Positions 52,070 to 64,000 of a stretch of 64,000 nt of DNA are shown piece by piece. How positions within the stretch are numbered: the stretch's first letter is position 1; every line of letters begins with the position of its first letter. The DNA comes from Nematostella vectensis. Lineage: Eukaryota > Cnidaria > Anthozoa > Actiniaria > Edwardsiidae. The notes beneath the pieces are model-generated. The model was not told the origin of the DNA. It saw only the letters and a list, made by a program, of their open reading frames with translations, and did no database searches. The translations under genes and the position numbers were made by a program. The stretch lies in the NCBI RefSeq assembly GCF_932526225.1, contig NC_064045.1, positions 6,494,998-6,558,997 of the forward strand, given 5' to 3'.

Positions 52070-52788
52070 TTTGAATTTCGAAGTCTGCGGTTCGAAAAGA
52101 ATATATTCTGCAAGGACTAACACAGTGATGGACAAAGTGACGCGAGCTTCGACTTCTTCTATGCCTGGGTGAGATGTTAGGCTGACTAAATTAGAAAATA
52201 ATCGAGTTCTGGACGCAAAAATCCAGCATTTTGGCTGGTCATTTTACAGACTCCATGTTTGCCGCTCTTTGCCGCCGAGTGGGTACCAGTCTCTACTCTG
52301 CAAAAATATACAACAGGAAACCGGAGTCTTCATTTCCTGCATCTACAGTGTACAGTGTGACGAAATGACTTAAAAGAAAAATTTATAAGGTAAATGATCA
52401 TTAATACTACACACTTTCAGAGATGTTCAAGTCCATGTAAGATTTATTCTCCAATACTCACAATACAAAACCAGTTGAAGCTCTAGCCTTGACTTGAGGT
52501 TGCATTGTGTAGGCAAATTGAACCTGGAATATTTTAATACCCCGAGGGTTGAGGAGGTTGGCTCAGGACACCTTAAAATTTAAGAGCCCCCCCTTCAAGT
52601 GTACAAATTTTGTTTGTCCCCCCCTAACAAACCAAGGATTTCAGTAGGATTCATAAAGAAAAAAATAGAGACCTCCTTAGAACTTATAGAAGGTCCATTT
52701 TCTTCCGGAGCCTCCCCTTCCTTGGGTTAAAAATTTTTGTGGGCCCCATCCCCCCACAATATCTTTCTTCCCCCTTCAGGTTATTTAA
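52070..52788. other. RHOT1 upstream region
   Basis: Presumed RHOT1 5' flank followed by pyrimidine-rich low-complexity DNA. No gene was supported. Confidence 0.45.
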
Positions 52789-53802
52789 CCCTTTCACTCC
52801 TGGGTACTTTTGAGCAACATTGTAAGAAAAACAGACTGAAAACAGAAACCTCCCCCCCCCCCCCCCCCCCCATCTCAAGTCCAACACTACCAGTTAAGCT
52901 AAGCAACCGCTGACCCAAGACGGCATGCCTTGAAGTTTCCAACAATGCACTGCGGTCTTTTCTTTCTAGCGACGGCACTGCTACAGCCTGTTGCTTACAA
53001 CAGTTTTGCTTGCAATTTGCTTAAAAATTACAGCTATTTTACATCTGGAGAGTGCCTTAGGACATCATGAAGTTTTTTGGGCATAATTAATGCTGTGCTT
53101 ATGGATGTTTGCACGCTGAGGTTGATTTAATGGGATAATTCCTTGTCTGGGCTTCATAAAGTGAGAAAGGAATTTTCTGGTGAATAGCCTCATACCCTCC
53201 AATGTGGGCCATCTTATTCAACCCAACCTTATTCAAAAATTGTTTTCAGGCTTATTCTGGGTTCCTTGGACCTGGAAATGTTTTGTTTGGCTTCGGGGCA
53301 AAGAGACTTATAAAAAAACTGTTATGATTCTGGGGGAGTAGATTGCCCGCCTGTCTGTCAAGGTGTTTCCAAGACTCCCATGATGCAGTGCAGGCATGCA
53401 AAATAGGCTAAGCATGGTGACTCGCTTCTAATGGAGGTTCTAGCATTTATTATTGTGAATGATTGCTGTAAAATGGGACCTGACGGAGTGCAATAAAGGT
53501 ATCTATTTGTGACTTGATCTGTGTTTGCTTGTCTCTATTTGTAGTTCGGAATTGTGTGTCTTTTTTGGTAAGAAATGTTTCTAAGTTTAAGCATTTGTTT
53601 ACGAATTGGTCAGAAATCAAGGTTGATATTTTGACAAAAAAGTCAATTCTATTACATTGCTTAGATGCGTTTTTGAAGGTCGTCTATGCCTTGGATGAAT
53701 CTATGAGTATCCGGGTCTACTGATGTTTAGTTTGCATTTTTGACGTTTTGGAGTTGGGCCTATATTTTACAGGCGTCTCAGGGCGTTATGGCAATGAAAG
53801 AC
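52789..53802 (+). mobile_element. Non-autonomous TTAA-flanked (piggyBac-like) element, copy 2
   Basis: Perfect TTAA flanks at 52785-52788 and 53803-53806. The ends ccctttcactcctgg and ggcaatgaaagac are imperfect inverted copies. A C-run lies at 52852-52870. The open frame at 53514-53723 has no homology I recognise. Confidence 0.85.
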
Positions 53803-53889
53803 TTAATGAAGACTCCATAGGACAGCAAATGTTGTTTTAGAATCTATCAACCAAGATTTCCACTTTACCATCAAATAGTATTACTGTAT

Positions 53890-54163
53890 AAATTTTATAA
53901 TAATCTTGTGGCTTGTCCTCTCCCTTGCGGTGTCGTTCCGACAAATCGATCCACTCGAAGGAACTCACTTAGCTTTCAACAATTGCACTCGAATATTCTT
54001 TCCTTTAATTATTCTTTTTTTTCCTAGAGCAATAAGAGCATGGAATTTACTTCCTGATAATATTGTAAACCTAAGTAATCTGGAGTCCTTTAAAACAGCA
54101 GCTTTGCCAGCCATCAGGCAACTAAAGGTGCCTCGCTCCGCATCTCCGCCGGCTCTAAACTGA
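53890..54163 (+). pseudogene. LINE reverse-transcriptase C-terminal scrap
   Basis: The frame ends FFPRAIRAWNLLPDNIVNLS then LESFKTAAL. This is the typical tail of non-LTR retrotransposon polyproteins (FFPRT..WN.LP....A.SL..FK). No polymerase motifs are upstream, so this is a 5'-truncated copy. Confidence 0.65.
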
Positions 54164-55645
54164 CCGTGCCCTCCCCAGTAAGCGTAAGCTACTTTATACT
54201 ATTTTATAAGGGAGTAGTTTATTAAAGTATTAAAGTATCCACACTTTCTTGCACGCTCCACATGGTCATAGAAAATTTTATCTGGTGAGGGAATGGCCCT
54301 CGTCCACGTTTGTAAGGGCAGATAGGATATTTTAAACCATTAGAAAATGACCTGTTGGGAGAGGGGTGCGTAAGGAGCAAAAAAAAGTCGTACTTGTTAA
54401 AAAAAAAAACTGGAAAAAACATGCATGCAGTCATAACCAGACAGAACCAAAAATGGTTGCATAAAAGAAAAATCATGCATGTCTTGAAGGCAAAAAGAAA
54501 TGAAACAAACAGATCTATTTTGTGATTTTGGAATGTTCATGTGGTAACTCCCTCACACATTCATTGGTAATAGAGTGGTTTTCAAAATCCCGTGCAACAA
54601 AATGTAATTGTTAATAAATTTTAATAGTCAAGCCAGAACAAAAGAGAACAAAGACATTTTACAATGTTTTAGTACTGAATAAACTAAATAGTTTTTCACT
54701 GGTTTTTGAAAACCACCGTATATAGTACAGCACTGTCTACAAGCGTCATACCTGCCATCTGATAAAGTATACATTGGTTTTAAAATACGGAAGTTCTACA
54801 TAACATTATTCTCTTTAGGGACCTTATAGCCAAAACAATGTCTATCAAGGAGCCCAATATTTTCCTTGCCTGAAGGAGCTCCTTATCACCATATAATGCA
54901 ATTTGGATTTTTATTAAAATGAAGGATATATTAAATTAGACTAATCACCTTTCATGAAGTTTAAGTGAAAATTCATTTTAGCAAAAGAGCATAAATGATT
55001 GGTTCAAGAGAAATAGCAAAGGGAATAACAGAAGCTGCTTATGCAAATAAGGTTTAATTTCCTGGGAAGTAAAACTACTTTAGCTTCACATTTGCATTTC
55101 CTTTGTATGAACAATTCCCATTATTTGTGTGGGCTGAAAATATGAGTAGTGAGACAAGGAAGTCAAAAGAACACTAATGAACAATATCATTCTTTATTTC
55201 TTTCAGTTTAACAACCATTTTCTCTGAACTTTCTTTTCTGGGAAATTCAATAAAATAAGTATGTATTTTATTCCTCTCTCTAAGCAATATAACTTTATTC
55301 ACAATTTTTCCTTCAAAACGAAAAACCTTAAACGTGTATATACAAAATTTGAACGTTATATAGAGAAAAAAATCTCCTTGTTGATATTTGTACAGAAATA
55401 CGCTTTGTCTTCCTACAATTTTAACAAATTGGGGATATTTTTTTCATTTTTTTTCTAACAAATTTAAATCTTTTGAGTCGTAGTTTTGTACAAAGAACGA
55501 AATATATGGACGGATAATTATAAATTACATAGTTCCGAGCCTTTTTCAATTTTATAAATATAGTAACTTTACAAGTAAGTATACGATGCGTAACATCTGC
55601 ATTATTACTATTTGGGGTCAATTTGAGGTTTTGTGTTTGAAAGTC
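54164..55645. other. AT-rich spacer and probable TOB1 3' UTR
   Basis: No gene was supported. Minus-strand AATAAA motifs (tttatt on the plus strand) near 55190 and 55265 could end TOB1 transcripts about 400 bases after the stop. Confidence 0.45.
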
Positions 55646-56920
55646 CTAAGCCATTATTGGCATTTGTGAAGTGAGGAAATTTTCCCGGTAGGTTTGATCT
55701 ATCTGAGAATACCAATCGAAGTTGGCCGGAGAAGATAAAATAGGAGATCTCCTTGCATATTCCCCTTGTCTCGGGAAAGTCCAAGGACGTCCTGCGTTTG
55801 ACTTCACTGGGCTGAATTCTTGTGCCGTAGCTGACAACGGAGACCCCATTCTCGCTATTTGCTGGTTACGGGGTTTTCTTGCGGCGTCTTCGGCAGTACT
55901 CCAAGCGAAGTATTTCCCGAATTCTTGACCTAGGACGGGCGATGAAGTTCCAGAATTCGAGGAACCACTGCTGAATGTTGGCGAAGCTCGCGCGGAGTTA
56001 TGACTCTTGAAGGCCTGACTCGCTCCATTGCTTTTTGTGTTATGGCCGTTCAGGAGACCTACCCAGCGAGCCGTTTCGGAGTCTGTAATGTCGTCTAGTA
56101 TGCTTGTGTTTTCCTTTTTGTAGATGACATTCACAGAGCCTTGCTCGCCTGGAAAAAAAATGAAAATCAGAAAATAAAAATTAGATATATTGATGAATAA
56201 ATTCGTGAGCCTCTGAAAACAAGATTGTACGAGAAGAACGAGCTCGAGAATTCACAATCGAAGGACATTCGAGAACAAAACCCGAAACCGTAAAACCTTA
56301 GAGTAACAAATAAATACAAATAGTTTTCGAAAACCATACGCGAAACATTACATGCTCTGTTTGACTCAAGAGAAAACAACAGCAGCCGCCATTATTTTGA
56401 AAGCAAATAATTGGAGGTCGAACCCCGAGCGAGGAAAACAGAGAAATATGATACTATCACGTACACATGAAAAACTCTACGGGCGAGATTATAACAAAAA
56501 TGGCAACCAAGGGAGTTAAAGGAATCAAAAGGAACCTAAAAAGTCCTCAAATGTCCATTACTTAGAGGTGAGAAACGAAATTAACGAGAAACGAATGATG
56601 TTTTGCTTACCGATTCGATACGACACTTCGTGCGGATCTATCCATAAGCAGAGTTTCTCGGGCAAATTCGCCTTCACATCGTCGATTTTTAGCCCGCTTT
56701 CTCGTGCAGCAGCGGCTAGAATTGGGTCAAGGTAGTGTGTTATGAGTATACATCTGTAACCACTGCCTTTTGTGGGTTTATTCGGGTACCAATGTCCATC
56801 GAATTTCTTGGTCAATTTCATTGCGAGCTCTTCGCCGAACAGGTCAACTCTTCGACGAGGCAATTTGTTGTAGAGAAAGTTCATGAGAAAATTGACGGAT
56901 ACTTGTATTTCGAGTTCCAT
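55646..56920 (-). CDS. TOB1: TOB1/TOB2 anti-proliferative BTG-family protein
   Basis: TOB proteins bind the CCR4-NOT deadenylase through the BTG domain and poly(A)-binding protein through PAM2 motifs, speeding mRNA decay and restraining growth. Two exons, 56920-56611 and 56148-55646 (TAG), give 270 residues. The BTG domain fills residues 1-115: box A includes YNKLPRRRVDLFGEEL and DGHWYP; box B includes ESGLKIDDV and WIDPHEVSYRIG, with the intron after YRI. Near residue 210, LSATAQEFSPV fits a PAM2 motif (L..A..F.P). The last residues FLTSQMPIMA parallel the FQPVMAN end of human TOB1. At 270 residues it is shorter than human TOB1 (345) because it lacks the glutamine/proline tracts. The start is the conserved MELEIQV. 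Confidence 0.95.
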
Positions 56921-57119
56921 ATTTCTATCGCTTCGTATTTTAGTGGCGTATTGGTTTTGCTAGAAAAGGTAGAAAAAGTAATTGACTCAGTGACTGCCTC
57001 TTTCACTCCCAGCTGATTCGTGCGAAAGAGAACGCACAACAGTGCGGGGAAAGTGCCAAAGATCAGATTTTGTTTACCCTCCTCTGCCCTCATTGGTCCG
57101 GTCTATTGATAACAACGTC

Positions 57120-57250
57120 AATTTCGACCAATCAAAGGCCACTACCACAATAATAGACTAATCGGGTGCTTTTGTATAGCCAATCAGCAAGCCTTTTTTC
57201 GTGACGTCAAACTTAGGCCTGGTCTGACGACCAAAATAGACAAAGTGACG
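57120..57250 (-). promoter_or_regulatory. TOB1 proximal promoter with CRE and CCAAT motifs
   Basis: A full palindromic CRE TGACGTCA lies at 57202-57209, a half-site TGACGT near 57245, and ccaat motifs near 57128 and 57179. All are within 350 bases upstream of the TOB1 ATG. The arrangement would suit an inducible early-response gene; function is inferred from motifs only. Confidence 0.5.
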
Positions 57251-60200
57251 TCTCGGAATAGCTGGTAATCTTTTCATTGAAATGTTTCCTGTGACGTGCG
57301 TGTCTCCCATATCAACAGTCCATATTTGGTGTGCAATAGACAAGTACACAATAGATGTTTATATTTTAGACGCGACGCGGAATGTGTACAGTCTCTAGCA
57401 AACAGCATAAGTAATTTGTGATCCCCGGAAGAAATGAGAACAAATTATTATTTTTTAAACAGCAGAACCTAAAGACTAAATCTCAAGAGAAATGAGCAAT
57501 CTGAACTTTAGGATATTTCATGAGGACGTATGGCGAATACACTCTTCATGATAGAAATGCTGATAATGATTTCTATTTGCCTTGAAGCGTAATCATAACT
57601 GTGACGACATCATATTCATCTATCTCCATCTCATGGTGCAACCCAAAACATTGCGCAACCTTACGAAAACGTTTTTTCCCTATCGATGTGCTTTACATTT
57701 CGGGTCTTCTAGAATTTAATGAATTCAGCAATTTTTCCCAATATATTTTTTCGCCATATAATAGAATACACGCAGCGTTTTACTGTAAGCATTATTCAAA
57801 ATGCTTTATAGCGCGAGTTAAGAATAATAATACACTAGATAAAAAAGAACATTTTCTTTCTGTAAAATAATTTTAATTGAATACATTAGAAAAATAAAGC
57901 AATATATTTTCTCTTAATTCTTTGTATTTATTGCAATTATGTGGAAAGACTAGATTTTTATAACAATAACCCATTATGATAATAATGCGGGATTTAGCGT
58001 GTTTTTAGCGACCTGGATATGATACATGATTCTAGGAAAAACACATGCGGAACTCAATCTAATATTAGCTTACAACAAGAGAGTATTATGATCAAACAAA
58101 TACTTACAAATATATTTCTAACTTGCTTTCTTTTCTGACTCCGTGGATCACATATATTTGATAAAAATGCAGATATGAAGCTTTGTAACCAAGAGACTTT
58201 GATCATACTACTCTCTTGTAAGAATAATTTTTTTTTAACTTTTATTTTATAAATTAAAATAAAAAAAAATAGAGAAAAAGTGTTATTTTTGTATCTAGCA
58301 TAGAGTCTAGCACTCCATTCCGCGTTCCATTCTCCGTAAATTGTTGGATCATTTGCGGGCCTGCTATGTTTTTTTTGGGGGGTCGTTTGCGGGCTTGTAC
58401 ATTTCCTAGCCAGGCTTTTTCGTGGAGAAGTGAAATAAATGCTGTAAACTACTCCCTGGTTGATAGATACTGTATTCCAGTATTGATGCGCGTACACAGG
58501 GGGGGGGGGGGGGGGGGGGGGAATGCTCGTCTATCCAATATTCCAATATTGATAGGATTGATAGCACTTGGTTCTCAATTTATTATCAAGTGTTTTAGTA
58601 ATTGATAGCCAATTGATAGTAACTCAGATTTTGGACAAATAGACTTTTACCAGATGCTTACAAATGAAATTGACTTAGAATCTGGACCAGGTTCTCTTTT
58701 ATTTTCCTGCCTTAGATACTTCACCGGCTGTTTTTATTCCGATTTTAAATTTACAAGTTGTGAAAAGGGGCGCCACTTTCCCGTTTATCTTATCACTCTT
58801 AATTTTCGCGACGTCAAAATATCGCGATTTTGAGATGGCGATATTTCGCGACACTTTATTTTCGCGATTATCCTTTTTTCGTAAAAACCAGATCACTTTA
58901 TTTTCGCGATTTTGGGATAACAAAATCAAGCAAAACAAACGGAATTAAATGTGCTGTAATCATCAAAACTGAAACAATTTATAACAAAAAAGATGCGTGT
59001 GGGTTGATGCTACAGCTTTTATGGGAATGTCATTTTTGTTTTAAATGTCCTTGCTGACTCCCAGCTATTATCAGGTTTCACTTGAGTAAATTGGGTCTCC
59101 CCCTTTACTGAGCAAGAAGCTCATTAGAAGTCTCCTCTATTAACACTGACACACTCAACCATCCCTACTTGGTTTTACAGAAGATCACACAAGGCCCCTT
59201 CAGGTGCATTCCCAGGATTGGCTGAGGGGGCAGTCTCGTACCCAGACGAAGCGCTATGCATTTTGGGACGGTCATGATGCGGTTTCAGAGGAATTCGCTT
59301 ATTTTTTTTCTTCGCTTCAGGATTCCTGTGGATGTCCGCGCAACAGCAAACGGCGACGGGGTACGACTCTGCTGAGGGGGGATAGGCAGTCATAGGTATC
59401 ATATGAAAAATCATAGTATTTGAAGGTTCCTTAACAAGAAATGACCCCCTTTTTGGCCGGGGGGGGGGGGGGGGGTGTACACCCCCCTTTGTAAGCGCCT
59501 GCCTTTACTCTTATTCCTCTTGCTCTCTTGAATAACAATAAAAGAAAATAAGACCAGATTTTGTAGTACACAAACATTGGCTTTTTATTTCATATTCACA
59601 AACTATAAAAGGCAACTCATCTGGATTAGTGAGAATTTTCATATTTTTTTTACAAAACAACAAAATGATTATTTTCAAAGAAAACAAAAATCTATGCAAA
59701 TAACTTTTTATTTCCGATGCCCAACTATCTGTTATTGATCACACAGACAAGTTGTCTTTTTAATTACTAAACTAACAATCCTAAATAATACAATTGATTT
59801 TGGCATGTGTAAAAGTTTGAATATTTTTATGATAAGGTCACAAGAAAAAATACCCAAAAATTTGTGACCAAAATAAGACTAAGTGAAAAAAAAAAAAAAA
59901 AAAAACACTATGGCAAGAAAATCCACAAGCAACTTTTTTGAGCAAATTCCTTTAAAACTATTGCTATTGGAACAGGTAGGTGTCTTTGCCCAAGCCATAC
60001 AACCAAACCAGATCATCAAGTGACACCCAAAATTATAAAAGAGTAATATCATTTAACCCCCAGGGATGGCAAATGATTTAAAAAAAAAAATGTCAAATCT
60101 TTGAAATTTCTACCAACACTTGCCACACTCACAAGAAATTGTGCACTTTAAACTCTTTGGATGCCTTCCTTTATAAGTTCCTTCCCCCCAAAAAAATGAG

Positions 60201-60612
60201 TCTCCTGTACAGTGGCTCTGCAGTGTGCTTTAGCTAGACTAACTTGATACAGTACCTGCATATTATGATTTTAGAATGTCTACCATTGCTTATTTACCAT
60301 CCCAGGTATTTAGTTGATACAAATTCAGGGGTCCCTTAGAATTGAGTAAAAGATTGTGACACCTACAAGATGCATAAAAATACATGTTCTGTGATGAAAT
60401 AATAGAGATTCTGTGAATGAGCTTTTCCACAATTTTTTTTGCACAAAAACACCAGTAAAGTAAAAGTTGCTGGGCAAAAATATCATCAGCAGAAAATATG
60501 GCAATCAGACAAACCCTGGCATTTTTGTATCAAAAACAATGCTATCCCAGTATCAAAAATTGGGCCTATGTGTATGATAGAGAAAAATTATGAAAACATT
60601 CATAAGTGTTGC
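57251..60612. other. Intergenic region between TOB1 and RAC1
   Basis: It contains no supported gene. It holds a G-run at 58500-58521, a block at 58795-58920 with repeated tttcgcga/atcgcgat motifs, a G-run at 59460-59475, and an A-run at 59886-59905. The RAC1 3' UTR probably covers much of 59590-60612. Confidence 0.5.
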
Positions 60613-63600
60613 TTATAAAAGCTTGCATCCCTTATTTCTTGGCTTCTTGGCAGGCTTTGTCGGACATAGTACAGCTCTAATTGCTTCATCAAATACGGTT
60701 TTAAGTCCTTTCTGTGTTAGAGCAGAACATTCAAGGTACTTGACAGCGCCGATTTCCTTTGCCATTTGTAGGCCTTGTGTGTACCCAATTGGACCCAATT
60801 TCTTTTCCTTGAGTTTATCTATTGTTTCTTTATCATCACGAAGATCAAGTTTGGTGCCAACAAGGACTATGGGTGTGTTTGGGCAATGATGGCTGACCTC
60901 AGGGTACCACTAAAATAGAAAAAACAAAGTTGAAGAACAGGGATGAGAAACTCAATCTTTAGGGAGTGTTCACTAAATAACCCCTGAGAGATGGGGGAGG
61001 GAAGAAATTGAGGGGGGCTCTGGAAATTTTTAGCTACCAAATGGAGGACTCCGTAAAAAGATGGGCACTGAATTTTTTCTGAAGCTTATAATGCACTAAG
61101 GTAATGGTACACATGCAATGCTATAGATTCAGACTCAGCAAAGCTCAATTATACAACTACTCTGATTGGCCAAGAGTCCATGTGTTATTAGAGGACACAC
61201 GCACGCTTGGCGTCAGCATGCACGCACACTTTTTCAAAACTAGATTGTAACGTAACAAAACAAATAGATCTCATTTTTTTGTACATCTGTCCTCTAATAG
61301 ATGCACAGGAGATGTTACAGTGTTTCATAAAAATTGGCTCAGCTTTAGCAGATATTAATAGTTCACATACATAATGATTCTGATTGAAATTCATATTTTC
61401 TAATTTCTAAATACAGATAGTTTAGAGACTGGGACTATCCAACTATCTGTGTTCAAACCTTGGAATGAGCATAAAATGTTTACAGCTATCCTTTCTATTG
61501 GTACCATTTTTGTTGTTTTAAGCCAAGTTCAAACATTGTATTATCTGTGAGCCATATTCAATGCAATTGTATGCAGATGAAGATGAAACAATCAACTTGA
61601 TTCATTTGAATGCATTTGCATTTAATACGGTTCATGGATAATACGATGTTCGAACTTAAGCCTTAGGGGTGATTACTTCAATAAAAAACTCAGAAGTACC
61701 CTTTGCAAGTATAGCAAAGAACATGATCCTCGAAATGTAAATAACATTTTGGGAAAACTCCCAGCGGAACCCCGGGACAGTGAGTCAGTTGCAAATGTTT
61801 TCCCATGATAATTCCTATGAGCTGTTGGCACTGTTGAGGGTGACTTGACCATGCAAAACTGTAGTACAATAATAATTTTAAATAAAAATAAAACATACCT
61901 TTGCTCTGACGTTTTCATATGATGCTGGACTAATGAGTGAAAAGCAAATAAGAAACACGTCCTGGTAACAAAAAGTATTAATAAGTGTTAAAATTAGGCC
62001 AAACAGTTCATATACGTTTTCATGATGCTGGTATAATGAGTGTAAAGCAAATAAGAAATGTCCGGGTAACAAAAAGTAATCATAAGTGTTAAAATAAGGC
62101 CAAACAGTTCATATAGAGTTTTTTTTAGCTACATAAAAAATATGTTTCAAAGAATTCCAGAAATCAAATAAAACACTTACAAGTCTGTGTACACAAAGTA
62201 TGAATCAACATAAGGTTGAAAAGGCCGTTAAACGCCTCTGTGAGACAGAGTGGTTGCACTGACGTTTCAAGCGTTAGTCCTTCGTCAAAGCAAAAGAAAC
62301 TGAATAGGATGGGGGAGTGGTATTTATTGTATAGTGTGCAAACAATAGGCAGTAAGTCTGTGCACTGTGCATGGTCTGACAAAAGAACAAGAAACAATGT
62401 GTGTGTACACAAGGCTATTGATACTTACTGTCTGAGGATATGAGAGAGGCCTCAGTCTGTCATAGTCCTCCTGGCCTGTAACAAAGACATAATAGGTATT
62501 CAAGATATTGCAGCGGCAGAGGGCAGAACACTACCCTGCCCCAAAATACCGTAGGGACCTCAAGCGACAATGATGGCAAAGTGGACGACGAGGGCCGAAA
62601 AAATGGAATTTGACTCAGAATTCAGTAGCAACCATGATGCGAAAGAGCCAACTTTCAACATTGAGGAGGCAGCTCTTTGCTACTGTAGAAATGATGTCCT
62701 TAGTTTATTTCCAATTGTATCTGACTAATGCTTTGCTTATTTCATGCAAATTAAATTGGAATCGAATGCCAAGTGTGAATGCATCTTTTTCAATCTTGTT
62801 GTCCTAGCCGTCGACCTTGCTTAATGTTTCTAATGACCATGGGAGGTCAATGTACCCCCCCTCCCCCATTATGTGGAAATGTTATTATTTTGCACTAAGA
62901 TTAATTTATACTGTGTTCCAGGGCCCTAGAAAAATGTCAAAATGGAAACATGCCCATAATATGCCCATGGACCCTGCGAAAAGTGGAGATTTTTCAACTT
63001 GCATGTTAACCCCCTAAAAAAAGTGGCTTATGTTGCCTTACATTATCACCAAAATACGAAAAAGTAAAATATTATGTTCTAAATTTCCTTCAAGAATTGT
63101 ACAATAACAACAAAGCTGTTTATTTTACTTATAGCGAAAAAAATAGTTATGAAAGGCTTGTTTAAGGTACAAAGGCAGAAATGAAACAAGTAACTGCTGA
63201 ATGGTCTGCCTGTCAATCACAGTATCAGTGAGGTAGACAAACTCTCGTCTGAGCACAAGATCTTTGTGAATTGTGACAAAATTCAATGTCAATTTTGGTT
63301 GACAGCTCAATAAGAAGAAAAACCAAAAAATGTACGAAAACTAACACATTGAGGAAAAATGATATTGACTCTGGAATATCGCTGACAAGCAGAATTTTTA
63401 TCTCAACAAACGAGGTTAAAAAACACACACTAACAATATCCCAATGCATTAGAAACTGGGTACTTTTATCAGAATATTTGAAAATCGTAGGTAAGCACAT
63501 GGATGGAACAGAAACAAAACGTTTAAAACTGTCTAACACAATTATGACAATTGTTAGGAACAAATCGCGGACGTTTGTTGGCCGAGTCTCATTTAGAGCA

Positions 63601-64000
63601 TTGATAAATTAGATATAAGTGATCTGCATGGTACCATTTGTGAGTAATTTTGCTATAGATCACATCAAAATAGCTAGAGAGAAAAACAATACGCGAATAA
63701 TTACCGGGTTTAGAGGAATGTTGAGAAAACACAGGTAGCAAGTTTATATTGATCATTGATTTGCTAGCAAAGTGAGAAGTGTTCAGTAATTGCTCGGGTT
63801 ATATAAAGGTTTAAACGGTTATGTAAGCTTAAGTATAACATGCACAGGCGAAAAAAGTTCAGTATGGTTATAAAATTGAGGTCCATAGAAGCAAGTGTTT
63901 TCCTTGGTCGAAGAATTTCACTGAAGGAATTCCTACAACTACAAGCAAAAGCTTACCGGCCGTATCCCATAAACCCAGATTGATAGGTTTTCCATCCACC
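60613..64000 (-). CDS. RAC1: Rac1 small GTPase, 5' end beyond the window
   Basis: Rac1 is a plasma-membrane GTPase that drives actin remodelling and NADPH oxidase. Four exons are visible: 64000-63957 (partial), 62475-62429, 61961-61899 and 60909-60613 (TAA), about 149 residues corresponding to human residue 46 onward. Switch II is intact ([20 protein letters not shown]). The effector side shows [18 protein letters not shown], the guanine-specificity motif is GTKLDLRDD, and SALT precedes the tail. The C-terminus has a basic stretch (KPAKKPRNK) and the CaaX box CKLL, predicting geranylgeranylation. The P-loop and switch I exons lie to the right of the window. The match favours Rac over Cdc42 or Rho. 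Confidence 0.97.
61519..61662. mobile_element. Single-unit relative of the 35560-35998 foldback MITE
   Basis: The ends aagccaagttcaaacattgt and cgatgttcgaacttaagcc are inverted, and the interior has attcaatgcaattgtatgca against gcatttgcatttaatac. It lies in the last RAC1 intron. Confidence 0.85.
61975..62115 (-). pseudogene. Ghost copy of the RAC1 exon at 61899-61961
   Basis: On the minus strand 62073-62015 reads TTACCCGGACATTTCTTATT and then TGCTTTACACTCATTATACC. This aligns with the true exon's TTACCAGGACGTGTTTCTTA and onward. Flanking intron bases (aaaaagta, aagtgttaaaat, aggccaaacagttcatata) are also duplicated. The acceptor AG is mutated to CG and deletions break the frame. Confidence 0.85.
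62175..62412. repeat. Dispersed repeat flanked by gtgtgtacacaa
   Basis: The sequence between gtctgtgtacacaaag and gtgtgtacacaagg includes gacgtttcaagcgttagtcc ttcgtc, a motif I associate with short repeats common in marine invertebrates. It sits in the RAC1 intron between exons 62475-62429 and 61961-61899. Confidence 0.55.
62476..63956. other. Second visible RAC1 intron
   Basis: A 1.48-kb AT-rich intron. Short frames on both strands around 63125-63612 have no recognisable family and no splice support. Confidence 0.6.

Noticed and set aside
55722-55928. Plus-strand frame opposite TOB1
   Set aside because: It is antisense to TOB1 exon 2 and has no homology.

Overview
The window is animal nuclear DNA. 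All clear genes are split by GT-AG introns, exon phases join without error, and the proteins are metazoan. Five host genes are recognisable and nearly all lie on the minus strand: CEP131 (its 3' end runs off the left edge), an intron-rich tyrosine recombinase gene, RHOT1/Miro (complete, 25 exons), TOB1 (complete, 2 exons) and RAC1 (its 5' end runs off the right edge). One four-exon gene on the plus strand (31724-33023) encodes an N-terminal ubiquitin-like/PB1-like fold followed by a C-terminal beta-trefoil that resembles interleukin-1. AT-rich introns of a few hundred bases, many short inverted-repeat transposons, minisatellites and a spliced tyrosine recombinase suggest an early-branching invertebrate. 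A sea anemone or coral is my best guess; I have no taxon-specific marker.

Layout. 1-14113: CEP131, minus, 19 exons in the window, with large minisatellites in its introns. 14114-20814: intergenic, with a tandem duplication of about 1.2 kb (15211-17719). 20815-27807: tyrosine recombinase gene, minus; the exon that should carry the first catalytic arginine could not be found. 27808-31700: repeats, a palindrome and a broken hAT-type transposase (30001-30955, plus). 31724-33023: the Ubl/PB1-like plus beta-trefoil gene. 33155-35361: intergenic repeats. 35362-52069: RHOT1, minus, whose introns hold at least five transposon copies and two minisatellites. 52070-55645: intergenic, with a TTAA-flanked element and a LINE scrap. 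55646-56920: TOB1, minus. 56921-60612: TOB1 promoter and low-complexity DNA. 60613-64000: RAC1, minus.

The host genes are ordinary eukaryotic neighbours and show no sign of forming an operon or pathway. The unusual theme is how transposons and tandem duplications meet splice sites. A MITE inserted right after position +6 of a RHOT1 splice donor and copied that donor to its far side. CEP131 exon 6 ends in a tandem array that supplies three in-frame donors. RHOT1 and RAC1 introns carry decayed copies of neighbouring exons, or of their splice acceptors. The two most novel-looking genes are the spliced recombinase and the interleukin-1-like beta-trefoil.
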